A DNA stretch of 64,000 nucleotides from the NCBI GenBank assembly GCA_949316235.1, contig OX438749.1, forward strand, positions 32,808,022-32,872,021. The letters run 5' to 3'. A program made the position numbers and the translations under genes. The DNA comes from Oegoconia quadripuncta (taxonomy: Eukaryota; Arthropoda; Insecta; Lepidoptera; Autostichidae). The notes below the pieces were generated by a model that worked only from the letters and a program-made list of their open reading frames with translations, searched no databases and was not told the origin of the DNA. The number at the start of each line of letters is the position of its first letter. Position 1 is the first letter of the stretch. This document shows, in pieces, positions 51,921-63,673 of this stretch.

Positions 51921-53150
51921 TCATAACTGAAGTGTATCCGATTTCAACAATAGTGGCTCACATTTATATTAATAAAATGACTGACTGACCAAGAAATTTG
52001 ACAAGTGTATTCCTTAGGTTGCTCATATCTTTTGAATTTAAAGGGGTGAGTCGGGGAGAAATATTTTAAAGTAAAGATCTCCGGGATCAAATATTCTTGT
52101 AAAATTAAAATTGGTGCGAAAACTACTGTGGATATAAAGTAACCAGATGTTGTAGCACTTTTCATTTGTCCAAAAACAACGAAATTTTAGAATAAGGTTT
52201 TTCTTAATTCTATAAAAAACTTATAGATGGCGCTAGCGCTTCTTTAAAACACGATTTAATATGTTTGCTATGTTTTGCCGCAATAATCATGGGCGAAATC
52301 GCGGGGTAAAAGCTAGTATAATATAAAAATCTTGAAATTTGGTGTAAGTTTCTTGTTACTATGTTAAAACTAACATTTTCTAGGTAAAGTTGGTTTAAAA
52401 CCGACTAGGACAAAAAATGATTGACCAACGCATATTCAATGATATACAGAACGGTTTATTGTTTTTGTTACACATTGTTAGTTGTACATATTATCTGTAA
52501 TATTTTTTTAATCGCAGTTTGTCCATTATGACTGCTTGTGCACTGATAGCAATACTACTGGGGTGGGTAGTTTTTTTTATTACTTCTAATTATTAATAGG
52601 ATTGGATTCTCAGCTCGATCGACGTGTTACAGCAAACTAACTGTGTTTATTTAAAGTAGGTTTTGTTTACTTCACGAATGAAGTAAAGAAATATGTCGTT
52701 TTGACCGAATAATTTTCTGTCATATTGCAATTTGAGGTTATAGGACTTAGTGTTTGTCCAGGGTGCATGAGGATTTTGTGTTAGTTTTATTTGTGAAATC
52801 AATGTTTATTGACATTATTCACCAAGAAAATAAAACCTACATTAAAATAAAGTCGGTGGAGATCGACTGTACTTAATTTGTAAGCCAGTCGGATTTGACC
52901 GCACTGACTGACGGATAATATATAAAGATGGCAACGAAGGAAAAAAAATGCACTGAGATATCCAGACTAATAATTCATCTAAAAGTAATGAATAAATTAC
53001 CCGCCCTGTTATAGAAAATCTATGAACGTAGTTAGTCATAGAAGGGGCCTTTATCCTGAAAACAAATAACAATAATGTAGAATAATTTCAAATGATGCGC
53101 TTTATTCCACGGATTCGTTGTTAGAACTAGTGAAATAAATATTACGTTGT
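51921..53150. other. Intergenic, no gene
   Basis: The stretch 52240-52320 (GGGCGAAATCGCGGGGTAAA) resembles a dispersed repeat edge. Otherwise AT-rich with no exon. Confidence 0.35.
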
Positions 53151-53151
53151 T

Positions 53152-53291
53152 TAGGCCCTTACTTAAAAAAATATTTAAGCTGCAAGCTGAAGATGTTCTT
53201 CTCTTTCGATGTTAATATGTTCGTAATAAGTATGAAAAAGACGAACCATTTCTAGCTTCATACTTAAATATTTTTTTAATTAGGGGCCTAA
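53152..53291. mobile_element. 140-bp TIR element
   Basis: TTAGGCCCTTACTTAAAAAA at the left and TTTTTTAATTAGGGGCCTAA at the right are inverted, with AATATTTAAG/CTTAAATATT continuing. No coding capacity. Confidence 0.65.
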
Positions 53292-54040
53292 GGTTTGAGT
53301 GTATGCAAGGTATGAGGTTCGTAATATAAGAAAAAGACCACCTGTAAAAAGTTTGTAAGATGTAAATATCATAGCGAATAAATATAGTGATTCATATTAT
53401 ATACACAGTTATAAAAATTTACTTGATTGTTTTATTTTTTCATCTATTGTAGATTTTATTCACCGAGGCCAAATGTTGAAAGTAAAAACACCTAAAAATA
53501 TATATAAACTCCCGATAATTTTATTTTGTTTGTTTGTAAACGCTTTATTGTACAAAAAGGCAATACATTAATTTTGCATTGATACATAAATTGAGTACAA
53601 CGGCTGACTTATCTCAAAGAGATGCCAATTTTATTTTCTTGGGAAAACCAACAGCCGTTTTACAAATTATCACTTAAACTAAGAAACTGAAAGCCAATTA
53701 GAGGTTTCCATTGATAGAACCTACTTAAACTTAATAAAAAATAAAAAACTATACATTGCAATCAGAGAACGGTTGGAAAAATTAATCTAATTATAAACAA
53801 TCCATAGATAGGATTTCCTTGCATCGCGAATCCAAAAAACAAAAGGGTCATAGCAGTATTAGGTTACTTTCTGGCCAAAAAAAACGTCTATTTTACGATT
53901 TCACAACAGTTGTCGAACTCCCGCCAAAAAGCAGGAAGTACAGAATTATTTACTTGTGGCAACATCCACAAACGTCATATTTATCGAAAAAAAAATGTGA
54001 TCGGTCGGTTCGGTGTTCGGTATAATTGAATTACATATAA
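53292..54040. other. Intergenic, LINE tail only
   Basis: GTAAACGCTTTATTGTACAA (53536) is a minus-strand LINE tail. No gene. Confidence 0.35.
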
Positions 54041-54078
54041 GCTCTGAGTACTGAAACCTATGTTTCAGTACTCAGAGC
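54041..54078. repeat. Perfect 17-bp hairpin
   Basis: GCTCTGAGTACTGAAAC, loop CTAT, GTTTCAGTACTCAGAGC. All 17 positions pair. Confidence 0.9.
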
Positions 54079-54125
54079 ATTTAAGCCTCATCTAGACGGA
54101 ATCAATAGTGTCACGGTACTGAGTA

Positions 54126-54750
54126 AGCCGGAAACTAATTATCAGACGCGGCTGACAGCCGCGACTTATACATATCTAGATAATGAATATAAACTGAGCT
54201 GTGCAAATTATCGGAGGTAAGTCGTCGACGTAACTTTGGACTGACCTTGAGCGTTCGGATGTCCGACAGCAATCTGGCGCGCTGGATGCTTTTGTCAGCG
54301 GATAACGTCCGCCGACGGTATGCACAGGTGTGGGACGTCCGTGCGCCAGAAGGACGCGGACTAAGCGAGAGCTTGGACATTCGTATCTAGGTAAAAATGG
54401 AAGAACGAATGAATTATCGACTGTATTCATAAATTAAATTGATCATTCATTCTCAAATAAAGTTTATACCGACGTTCACCTCTTAATAAGTGTGGAATTC
54501 ACCAGATTGTTCTTTCTTTATTTATGTCATGAACCCAAACGCTCCTTTTTATTTTCTTTCTGGGTGGACAACATAAAGCAGCCGCTGCTAATTCGAAAAA
54601 ATCATTCTCACTTTCAATACTAGACATGTTTCTTCGGCTACAGTTCTTTGCGGAATAGGCGTTCGAACGCGTCTGCAAGCAACGTTCCAAAATACTGTGC
54701 ACACTTATGTCGCGGCTGTCAGCCATGTACGATTATTTATTTCCGGCTTG
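54126..54750 (-). mobile_element. Harbinger-like element remnant
   Basis: GCTGACAGCCGCGAC at 54149-54163 is inverted as GTCGCGGCTGTCAGC at 54709-54723. The inverted similarity extends outward to AAGCCGGAAA/TTTCCGGCTT, giving termini of about 40 bp. A transposase fragment lies inside on the minus strand. Confidence 0.55.
54499..54726 (-). pseudogene. PIF/Harbinger transposase N-terminus
   Basis: ATG at 54726 (minus): MADSRDISVHSILERCLQTR, ENDFFELAAAALCCPPRKKI, KRSVWVHDINKERTIW. The R..WVHDIN..R motif is the N-terminal signature of Harbinger nucleases (compare [13 protein letters not shown] at 20662). The ORF stops before the FRMS and catalytic regions; the rest is deleted. Confidence 0.65.
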
Positions 54751-56010
54751 AGGCCTAAGAATAAGAGATTTTCTATATAATCTATAGAAATTATGGGTAT
54801 CGTGAATAGTGTTGCAAAGGTGCAGTTTGATGCTCTTTTTACATTGTTGTGATAAATTCCTTCATTCTTAAGAGTTAGGGCCATTCATCGCTGTGGTTTC
54901 TCTACGGATTGCCTCTACGTCCCACGTTGTTTTGGTTGCAAAATTTGGTTTAAAAAGTGAAATTTGCAAACTTAAATAATTTGACAGGTCCTGATTTAAT
55001 TTAGTTTAGTCGATTTCAACAATTTGCAAAATTGTATGGTGCTAATGTTCTCTCACTCGACGAATGTCGTTGATTTGGAATTATGTGTCAAAATCAAACG
55101 CCCTAAAGCAGCGAATATAAACATAATATTTTTTACTTAGTAATTCAAACTGTTTCAATTCCATGATTGATCGAAGGACAAAGAATTAAGGAACAGATTA
55201 ATGATGAGTTGAGTGGTCGCCTTGAAAACCCTTCACTCTATTGTTTGAGGCAACAAACCACATCTTTCGTCTAACAAGGTGGTTGTTCAGGACTTTGTGG
55301 AACGATGACCGATTGCTTTTATCTCATTCGGTCCGAATTCTACTGTGTTCATTTGTTATTTTCACATTTATACGTGTATGTGTATGTCGCTAAATGGGTC
55401 AAATAAACGATTCATATTCTTATTCTTACTTCAAAACACTGTTTTGCTATTCGAGATGTCCAAATAAGAAACGACCAACTGAATTAAATTTATTTTTGTC
55501 GATAAAGGTGTGGTCGGAAATTTTGCAATAATACGTCAAAATAATAAATTTTTGGATTGAGTTGGCTGGCTGGATAAATGGTAGAGCACGTGGTTGGAGC
55601 TGTGATGGTTGCAGAGGAAAGGTATGTAGGTTTCTTTCTTTACCTTTTTTGCTCTTGGCAAACCCCTAGTAATTTAAAATATTTAATTGAATTTTGCAAT
55701 GAACTACCCTTGGTAATCCTAATATCTCTAAATTTTTTAATTAAGTTACTCTTTTATCAATAAAGTCTTAATAAGACAAAAACATAATAATATACAACTT
55801 TTGGCCTAACGTTACAAAATACAGCAGAGTGCTATATTTTGTGCCAACGTCTACAGCGGCCTTAACTTTGACGTTTCTCTCTCTCACCCGTGATTATATT
55901 CATATATCCTCTTTTCACTCACGCAAGTGACATGACAGACATGATACGTTTTTACCGCGCAGCTGCCAATCAAATCAATAAACGAATTTTTCACAAGTTA
56001 ACTTTACAAA
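54751..56010. other. Intergenic and presumed codanin-1 promoter side
   Basis: AT-rich. The 150 bases before the codanin ATG hold TTTCTCTCTCTCACCCG and GACATGACAGACATGATACG but no recognisable TATA or initiator that I would assert. The transcription start is probably within 55,850-56,000. Confidence 0.35.
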
Positions 56011-56097
56011 ATGCTTGAAACAATTATACGAAGTGTCCTAACAGGGAAATTGGATCCCGTCCTAATCATGAAATGGTTAAATAACGAATCTCTTGAG
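56011..56097 (+). CDS. CDAN1: Codanin-1 exon 1
   Basis: The start ATG (context TACAAAATGC) gives MLETIIRSVLTGKLDPVLIM then KWLNNESLE, aligning with human [20 protein letters not shown] and WI. The donor is GAG|GTATAA, phase 0. The start is chosen because it matches the family N-terminus and no earlier in-frame ATG precedes it closely. Confidence 0.82.
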
Positions 56098-59000
56098 GTA
56101 TAACCTAAAAATTTTTTCACATTTGTTTACGTGCTTTTTCTACCGTGTCCAAGTGGTTAAAATTGCTTGTTTTCCGTTTTCAGGATGCCCCTGACGACTG
56201 TTTATTATTGTGTTACAACAGAAATGAATTTGTCGCTCATTTTTTGTCGTATTTGCGTAATCAGACTGACAGGTAAGTGAGAGAAATGTACAATCAATAT
56301 GTAAATAGAAATGGCTTTTTGTAGTTACCTTTTTTCAAGACATTTATTATAACATTTAAGTACAGAAAGTGTAAATTAGTGATCACAGAAAATTTAAAAT
56401 TTTCATTACTTTGGCAGGTTGAGTAAAGTTATCTTCATTTATAATTTGTATTATAAAACATTTAGAAATAAAAGTAGCTTGTGAAAAATATGTCACTGTG
56501 TTGATTAGATTTGAATAGCCAGTGAGAACAGGGCACTGAGTTAATAATAAATATAACTATTTAAAAACGAAAATGCCAACAGCATATATTGTATTTCACG
56601 GACGCTGCAATAAATTTTTTACTCTGGGGATCAAGATGAGTCGATTAACACCTTGCCTAAATCAGTGAAACATTTTAGGAGTAGGTAACATAGAAATCTA
56701 CATACATATGCCTGAAAAATATTAAGTACTATCCTTTTTGGGACTAACGGAAAAAAAAGCTTATTGTTGATTAAATAAAATCATAATGCAATACATAAAT
56801 ATAGAAAAAAATACAGTGAATTCAAAATGGTGTTGCAAATTCCATACAAACTTTCAAGTCCAAATTTTTCAAAATGAATAAACCGATTCAAATGAAACTT
56901 TCTATGTATAAGCAGGTTTCATAGATCTGAAACTTTGTAGGAAACATTTTCAAAATATCGAATTTAAAAGAATAGTATTCCATTTTTTGTGTGACTATGT
57001 AGAACTTAAAATCACTCTAATTTAGTATCAATAGTCTATGCTCATTTTCGAAAATGTTCTCCACTAGCTTATTTACATCTATGTACGCGCTTTATGTGTA
57101 TAAAGTTTATTCATTTCGAATGATTTGACTTGTAAGTTTGTATGGTACAACATGCGTGAAATAAACCCTCTTAATTCTTGGGCATAGTGCACATTTTTAC
57201 ATTTTTTGCCTTATCCCCAAAGTTATCTCAATCAAAAATCTGTTTTTTTTTTTGCTTTTTAAACTTTAAGAGCTACTTTTACATTGTATTAACATGCTCA
57301 AAAAAACTATGTTTTCCAAAATAATATTTATTTGTAACCTACACTAACCTACAGTATAGATAGATATATAGATTAATCGTTTATTTGTATTTCCAGTCAC
57401 ACACATACCATAAGTTCCAAAGCAATTGAATAAACCTTTTTTTTAACAATCCATAAAAGTAACATCAGGATACACTAGAGTATGTGTGTGCTACAGTCGT
57501 ACAAAATGGGTTATGACCTATTTGTACATTGAGCTATGGCTCAGTGTGTATAATTGCTCAGACAGCAAAACACTGATTTTCAGCTATTACCCTACTACTA
57601 CTAGTATAGACATCAATACAGTTTTCCCATATTGCCTAAACCTTAAACATGGGTTAAACGCATGCTAAATATTAATTACTATTGAGGTACAGTAAATCAT
57701 ACACTAGGTGCTAATAGACACCTTTATTAAGAGCTTTTATCCCACATGGTAGTTCATACAAACTTCCAACTACAAATTTTCGAAATGAACCAATCGATTC
57801 TAATATAAATACATTTAGAAAGTTATAAATAAATAATAAATAAATAAATATCTTTGCACAAAGACACAGCGCCATCTAGGTCCACAGTAAGCATCTAGGG
57901 TTGTGTTGGATACCAGATGGTTGATAAACTACACAAATACTTTTTTTTGTAAATAAATACATGTATAAATAAAAAAAACACCCATAACTCGGGAATACGT
58001 GTCTGTATTCATCATACAAACATATGCCCCTGGCGAGATTCGAACCCGCGACCTTTTGGTATAGTTGCAGAAAAGTAGTAAGTAAAGCAGAATAGTAGTA
58101 GAAAATTTGTAGAAAATCTTCTCAAAATATCGAGTTTAAAAGAATATTATTTTTTTCTGTTACTATGGTAGACTTAAAATTACTCTAATTTTCTTTCAAA
58201 CTCTTTTTCAATAATTTTCTCTACTTACTTTTTAGATCTATATATGCTCTTTATTCAAATGAAGTTCCATTAGAATCGGTTTATTTATTTCGATAAATTT
58301 GGACTTTTGACTCTTGTGTTAAAACTGTTTAGATTTTACATTAATATTTTAAATACTGTTAATGCATCTTTCAGCATCCTCCAAACCAACAGCAATGCTT
58401 TACAGGTGTTACAACACCAAAGCACACCTGAGAAACTTCTCAGCGCCCGCAAACACCACCGCTCCATCAGCGACCCCACATCCGAAGCCGACCGTTCCAT
58501 GGACAACCTATCCGTCAAAACCGACCAAAGAGAACCTAGAAGCCACCAATCGCCGAGTAAAGATAGAAGGCGTACTGGACGCAAGGTCAAAACTAAACTA
58601 TTTGCTGAAGAAAAAAGTAAAGAATCCATATCATCCGATGAATCTAAAATAACTGCGGGCATAGATGGGATAGCCGTGTCAAGTACGCCGATGAAGAATG
58701 GTGTGAAAGTGTCGGATTATCCTAACTTACCGAGTCCAGTGACTCCACATTCGAAGAGTTACGAGCGGTGTGATACCCCTCGCACAAGCCATAGTCATAG
58801 ACATTCCAGATCACAAGAGAAAAATTGTCTAGGTGATTACTTGGTCACTGCGCAGAAAAGTTCAAAAAAAAAGAAAAGCAGAAACGCTTCCGATGATAGT
58901 GAAATCAAAATGGATCTGGACTTGAGTAATTCGGATATATTTCCAGAGATTGGTGCAAGGAAATCTAATTCGCTGCGGTCGGAGAAACGTAGAATTAAAC

Positions 59001-62000
59001 CGACTAATATTGATAAGAATAAGAAGAGTTTATCATTGAATAGTTTTAGTTCAGATTGTTTTCAACAACCATCGCCGTTGGCTCTGGAAGATAACGCTGT
59101 TTTCAGACAGGAGAAGCTTCAACCAAAGGAATTAGCAAACAGTTTCGATGTGGAACGCAATCTATTAAAACAGGAACGTCACAAGTTAATGGAAAAATTT
59201 AACATACTCAACGCTGAATCTCCCAAACCGTCAGTTATGCCTCAAATCAAAATAACACAAAGGGATTCCTTCGAGAAACCACAAACTTTTATCAAAGCCG
59301 AATCGAATAAGGTTATGTATAAGGAGAAAATCGATATTTTAGTTGAGATATATGATGTTTTAATAAAAAACAATCTAATATTAAGTATGAATACAGAAAT
59401 CTACTTTTTAATCTCCATATTATTATCGAAGCAATACGAAGATGACTATTTAGACTCCGAATCAAAATTGAACGACAATAATTTGACGAATTATTTATTA
59501 AAAATTATACACAACAGCACATATTTTGCTGTGAAATCCCTTTGGTATCAAAGAGGGGTATTAGAAGTGATATTAGATAAGGGCTCTCTGAAACTGCTTG
59601 GAGAGAATAAGATGGTGCGTAGTTTTTACCCGGAGCTGGCAAAGTTTCTTCTAAACTCGTACGGTTTGAAGTGTGAAGCGGAGACCACACAGGACCAGAG
59701 AGTTCCAGAAGCGAGGAGCTCCAATGGAGTGATCTGCTTCAACCAGGAGACGGACAATGCTGACAACTTTCCAAACCTACTAAGCTTCCAGAATTTTAAG
59801 AAGCAGAGGGATATGTTTTATGAGATTTTGAGGTGAGTGAATTAAATTATTTTATTTATTTATTTATGTGAAGGAACACCAACAGCCATGTTAAATCACA
59901 AATAACAATGGAAAATTATACTTGACGGCTAATAACAGGTTTTCACATATAGAAATATTGTAGACAATATGATAGTGGTCTAATAAAGCGCTCAGCAAGA
60001 TCGAACACTACACATACACTACGTAGCTTACATATGTGATATCCATACCTACATGTAAACATTTATAAAATATGTTACTTAGATACATAGAACATTAAAA
60101 TTAAAAAAAAAACAAAATAGACGATTAAAATAAACTATTGCTAAGGATACGTCTTGCTGTGGGAACGCTTGTATGGAAGAGATCGACACTGAATTATGCT
60201 GTCGTAGCCATGTAGTTCCTGGTTGAGGAGCACAGAACCAACCATTTTCTTCCTCTGGGTGTCCTAACAGGAGACTTAAGGGATTGTGTGCATAGCAGCA
60301 TACACCAGTGATGGGCAGTATTTTTTTTTTTTAATGGTTGACTGTTTTCGCGTTTAACCACAATCTCACCTGATGGAAAATGACGATGTGGTCGTAGATG
60401 AAGCACGCGATCCCAGTAAATGCCTATTCACTCTGCTCTTGAAGATCCCAAGGTTGTAGGATTCAGGAAAGACTTGACGCCGGAAGGGAGTTCCATGCCT
60501 TGGCTGTTCGGATGATGAATGAAGAATCGAACTTCTTAGTGCGAATGTTTGGTATGGTGGAATTCTGCCATCAACAACCTGCCTGCCCAAGTGTTAAGGG
60601 CAATTTCTCCCATGAAAACCAATACAAATTGCACCATGGGAGCGGCTTCACGTTGACCGGTAGACTAGTAGTAGGAAGTACTTCACTTCACTTTTTTATT
60701 TAATGGCAACTACTACTTTGTAGTAATTCTGCCAAAAACTGGTGTTTGAAGAGGCAAGTGTTTGAGCTAAGAGCCGGTATTTCCAGTCACGTTGCGTATC
60801 TAGAACAAACGAAACAACACAAAGACGATCACAATTTTGTTAGTAGGTCATAATTTTATATTGTTAATTGAAATAAACTTAGATATTTATCTTAGGAAGG
60901 ATAAGTACTTAGGAAGTACTTATCTTGCTATAAATAAACAATCATCTACAGTATTGCATGTCCCCACTGGTGGGGCACAGCTTCCTCTCACTGTGAGAGT
61001 CCATGCTGGCCCAGTGCGGATTACTGGGTGTGCGTCAGATTAAGGGCCACCTGACAACTGGGACCGATTATTTAACTTGCTCTACGAACATGGAAACGCT
61101 CGTATAAAAATGCCACTAGTCACCCATTCAAGGGCTAACCGCGCCAGACATTGCTTAACTTCGCTAATCGAAAACGAATAGCAATTTCAAACTTTAATTT
61201 AATCAGTAACTAGTTTGATTTGGACCTGCTGATTTATTACGTAACTATGACGATGGGCTCATCGTCAACGATTATTACGATTATCGTTGTCAAACTCACG
61301 AAATCTTATTACGTATTTAAACGATTACGATGAAGTAACTTTTATAATAAGGTTCCAGTAGACATTCATTCAAAATTTGCCTCTAAATAAATTTAAGGCA
61401 ATCATAAAACAGAAATTATTATCAAAAGGCTATTATAAAATCACTGACTTATAAAATCACTGACTATTATAAAATCAGAAAGAAAGAAAGAAAGAAATTT
61501 TGATAACATTAATAGTAAAAGTTAGTACAAATGGTGGTAACTAAACACAGGAACATTGGTTATCAAAAAAGGTTACCACTCAGCATAAGCCACAGTAGCG
61601 GTCGCTCTTGCAGCGCTGATCTTCCGTGGCACCTGCTTCAATCACTTACTATTATTATCAAATCACAAATAGTAACCCATAATCTGTTTAAATGAGCAAC
61701 TCTGGGGAGTCGGCTTTGTGAATGAGCAGTAATTTTAAATGTAATATTAATAGTGACGTTTTCAAGTGATAATTTTTTCCTATGAAATAAAATATTTTGA
61801 TTTGATTTAACGAGTGTCATCGTTACGATTGACAATGAATGAATGATTTCTCATACAAAAGTGATAACATCGGCATTCATTATCTATCGCATCGTACGAC
61901 TTAAAACATTAAACCATAAAGGTGAGTTGGGGTCTACTACAATCGTATTCATTAAAAGTGCTAAGAAATCTTGTAATTTTTTTGTTATTGCAAAAAATAT

Positions 62001-63673
62001 TACTTCAAAAAGTGAGTGTTTTTCTTTTATTAGTTAACCTACTGCTGCTACTAGTACTTTGTCGCATAAATACCTTCACCAAAAAGTGAATATTTCGGCA
62101 AATAACATGCTGCCATAAAATTGTTGGACGAAAATGATGGGAGCAAAATTGAAAAACAAATTACACCAGGAGGTACCAGCTATGCTGGAGAATCCCTCCC
62201 TGAGTTCGTTTGCCCAGGCAGCCCAATTTACATGATGAATACGCCCGAGTGGATATTACTAATTCTATGTAACTATTAAACTGAACCCAGCAATAAAAAA
62301 CCGGTAGGTAGTTAAGAAGGACACTAAACCACCTCCACGTACAATATATGGGATAGAAGACATCAATAAGCTAAGTGAAAGCATTGAAACAACTGTACGA
62401 TCACCTCATCAACAACTTTAGACAAAAACGACTACACCTTTAAAATAATAACTAAAAATCAGTTACGGGTAAGCTGCATATCAGCAGAGTCTTACAAGAA
62501 AAAGAGGTGCATGATATATTAAAATGAACACTGTGTAACAGGAGATAAAGCTGTCTGCCGAGCGCTATAAAACCAGATTGGACAGACATCCAAATCTGTT
62601 GGCTGTGCCACTAACAAAGCCTAGTCACCAAAGACTGTTTAAGAAACTGGCAATCAGTGATCTGTGCGGTTGACTGTCGTACTGAGGAAGAGGTTTTCTG
62701 ACTAGAGAAAACTTCCACACATCTGCTTATAGTTTGGTTACTGGTCGCAGATAGCAGCAGAGATAAAAAGTTATCACTGTTGTATGAGAAATCATCATTC
62801 ATCGTCAATCGTAACGATGACACTTGCACTCGTTATTTCATTGTAATCGTTTGAAATAGATGTACAGTCCAACTGTACATTCTTCGTGTCAGCATTTTCC
62901 GCGACTTTTATTAATGCCAAAGTTAGTCGTTAGCAAGACGCCATAGCATTTTCACGATCGGACAGCAAGAGCTCCGCGTGTGCCTATCAATATATCAAAA
63001 AACCATTTACACTTACGTGAAGTAGTGCTCAGTATTAGGTTAGCAGACTTGACAATAGATTTCGTGAGTTTGACAACAGTGATCGTTATAATCGTTACGA
63101 TGAGCCCATCGTTATAGTTACGTAATAGATTTTCTGAACGTCGAGTATAATTTTTACTTTCCAATTAATCCTTGAGTCGATTCTATCAGTGGAAACCTTT
63201 AATTGGCTTTTAGTTTAAGTGATACCTTGTTAAACAGCTGGTTTTTTTTAATAAGACAACATTAATAAAACTAAACAGACAGACAGGAGGTCCAATAGAG
63301 TTGGTTCGCGGTAAAAAGTGGTTCGCCAGTTTTATATTAGTTTTCAAGGAGTATGCCGCGCAGGGAGTTTCGGAGGAGCTTGTTCAGCGGGTCGATAGGA
63401 GTCAGAATCGTTCGGCCGTCCTCCAGTTCTGGAGAACTGGACTCCGACCAAGTCCTAGCCCGAGTGTAACACTGGCACCCTGACCGCAGATGGTACAACG
63501 ACACCCAGCCGACGGGCGGCAGCCGCGCGGCGTTGCGGGGGCGGGTGCGGGCGCTGCTGGCGGCCGGCGCCGGGCCCGCCAACCGCGCCCACCTCGCCGC
63601 GCTGCTGGTGCGCCACGCGCTGGCGCAGTGCCTGCCCTCCCCCTCCGCCCCCGCCTCCGCCTCCGCCTCACAG
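56011..63673 (+). CDS. CDAN1: Codanin-1 (discs lost homologue), N-terminal part, continues beyond window
   Basis: Four exons (56011-56097, 56184-56272, 58375-59832, 63490-63673) join in consistent phases (0, 2, 2, 0) to about 606 residues. Anchors to human codanin-1 are: LRNQTDS near the N-terminus, after EFVAHFLSYL (human EFVPFLLNFL); FPEIG and EKRRIKPT (human FPPVG, SRRINPT), the ASF1-binding B-domain-like stretch; DKGSLKLLGENKMV (human DKGTLKLLAENERL); and QETDNADNF with FKKQRDMFYEILR (human FKKQRDVFYEVLR). Codanin-1 holds the histone chaperone ASF1 in the cytoplasm and limits histone supply in S phase; mutations in the human gene cause congenital dyserythropoietic anaemia type I. The Drosophila counterpart is dlt. 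The C-terminal half lies beyond the right edge. Its 3' visible exon is tandemly duplicated. Confidence 0.9.
56184..56272 (+). CDS. CDAN1: Codanin-1 exon 2
   Basis: Acceptor TTTTCCGTTTTCAG, donor GACAG|GTAAGT. It encodes DAPDDCLLLCYNRNEFVAHF and LSYLRNQTD, matching human KEFVPFLLNFLREQSSR. It is 86 bp after exon 1. Phase 0 in, 2 out. Confidence 0.88.
56273..58374. other. Codanin-1 intron 2, mostly AT-rich
   Basis: No exon seen. It contains pairs of related AT-rich segments: TTTCAAAATATCGAATTTAA near 56950 resembles TCTCAAAATATCGAGTTTAA near 58120. This suggests an old element split or duplicated here, plus the SINE-2 at 57836. A (TAGA)n run is at 57357-57370. Confidence 0.4.
57836..58070 (-). 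mobile_element. SINE-2, reverse
   Basis: ACACAGCGCCATCTAGGTCC to AGATTCGAACCCGCGACCTT; head partly lost beyond the B box. Confidence 0.7.
58375..59832 (+). CDS. CDAN1: Codanin-1 exon 3 (large)
   Basis: 1458 nt, acceptor GCATCTTTCAG, donor TTGAG|GTGAGT, phase 2 to 2; residues about 59-545. The N-terminal two thirds are polar and serine/lysine-rich, presumably disordered (KKKKSRNASDDSEIKMDLDL). They include the FPEIG...EKRRIKPT motif around residues 260-285 and a charged FDVERNLLKQERHKLMEKFN helix like human LQEEREMLRKERSKQ. From about residue 373 the conserved helical domain starts (KIDILVEIYDVLIKNNLILS) and includes FAVKSLWYQRGVLEVILDKG. Unlike Sos exons and its own exon 4, this exon is AT-rich with many A/T third positions. 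Confidence 0.93.
59833..60335. other. Codanin-1 intron 3, start
   Basis: CACCAACAGCCATGTTAAAT (59878) looks like a LINE tail. No exon. Confidence 0.35.
60336..60590 (-). mobile_element. LINE-D ORF C-terminus
   Basis: Same minus-strand C-terminal region as 37768-38035: [29 protein letters not shown] frameshift follows the [14 protein letters not shown] segment. Confidence 0.7.
60591..61228. other. Codanin-1 intron 3, unclassified
   Basis: A block at 60960-61045 (GCATGTCCCCACTGGTGGGG, CACTGTGAGAGTCCATGCTG) is GC-richer and contains short palindromes. It may be a repeat edge; no exon. Confidence 0.35.
61229..63133. mobile_element. Large foldback/TIR element, ~1.9 kb
   Basis: ATTACGTAACTATGACGATG with GGGCTCATCGTCAACGATTA (61236-61275) is mirrored by the reverse complement of 63085-63128. 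The inverted arms continue through TTGTCAAACTCACGAAATCT, then AAACGATTACGATGAAGTAA and GTGTCATCGTTACGATTGAC, against 62775-63070. A LINE-A tail (61338-61807) splits the left arm, and about 190 bp is inserted in or deleted from the right arm comparison. No transposase ORF is visible. Confidence 0.65.
61338..61807 (+). mobile_element. LINE-A end, itself interrupted
   Basis: AATAAGGTTCCAGTAGACAT to GCTATTATAAAATCACTGAC (61352-61450), a foreign piece with (GAAA)n (61474-61645), then AATCTGTTTAAATGAGCAAC to AAAATATTTTGATTTGATTT (61680-61807). Inserted within the left arm of the foldback element. Confidence 0.6.
63490..63673 (+). CDS. CDAN1: Codanin-1 exon 4, GC-rich
   Basis: Acceptor CACCCTGACCGCAG, donor TCACAG|GTAGGG. 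The joined codon AG|A gives arginine, then WYNDTQPTGGSRAALRGRVR, ALLAAGAGPANRAHLAALLV and RHALAQCLPSPSAPASASAS. It parallels human EWEDHHEEPGWDF...[22 protein letters not shown]. 184 nt, phase 2 in, 0 out. The donor can be used at 63674 or at later repeat copies. Confidence 0.78.

Noticed and set aside
58336..58662. 108-codon minus-strand ORF
   Set aside because: Antisense of codanin exon 3, which is clearly coding on +.
63301..63480. ORF just before codanin exon 4
   Set aside because: A good acceptor at 63489 and the codon join AG|A explain exon 4 without it; the upstream segment has no similarity to codanin.
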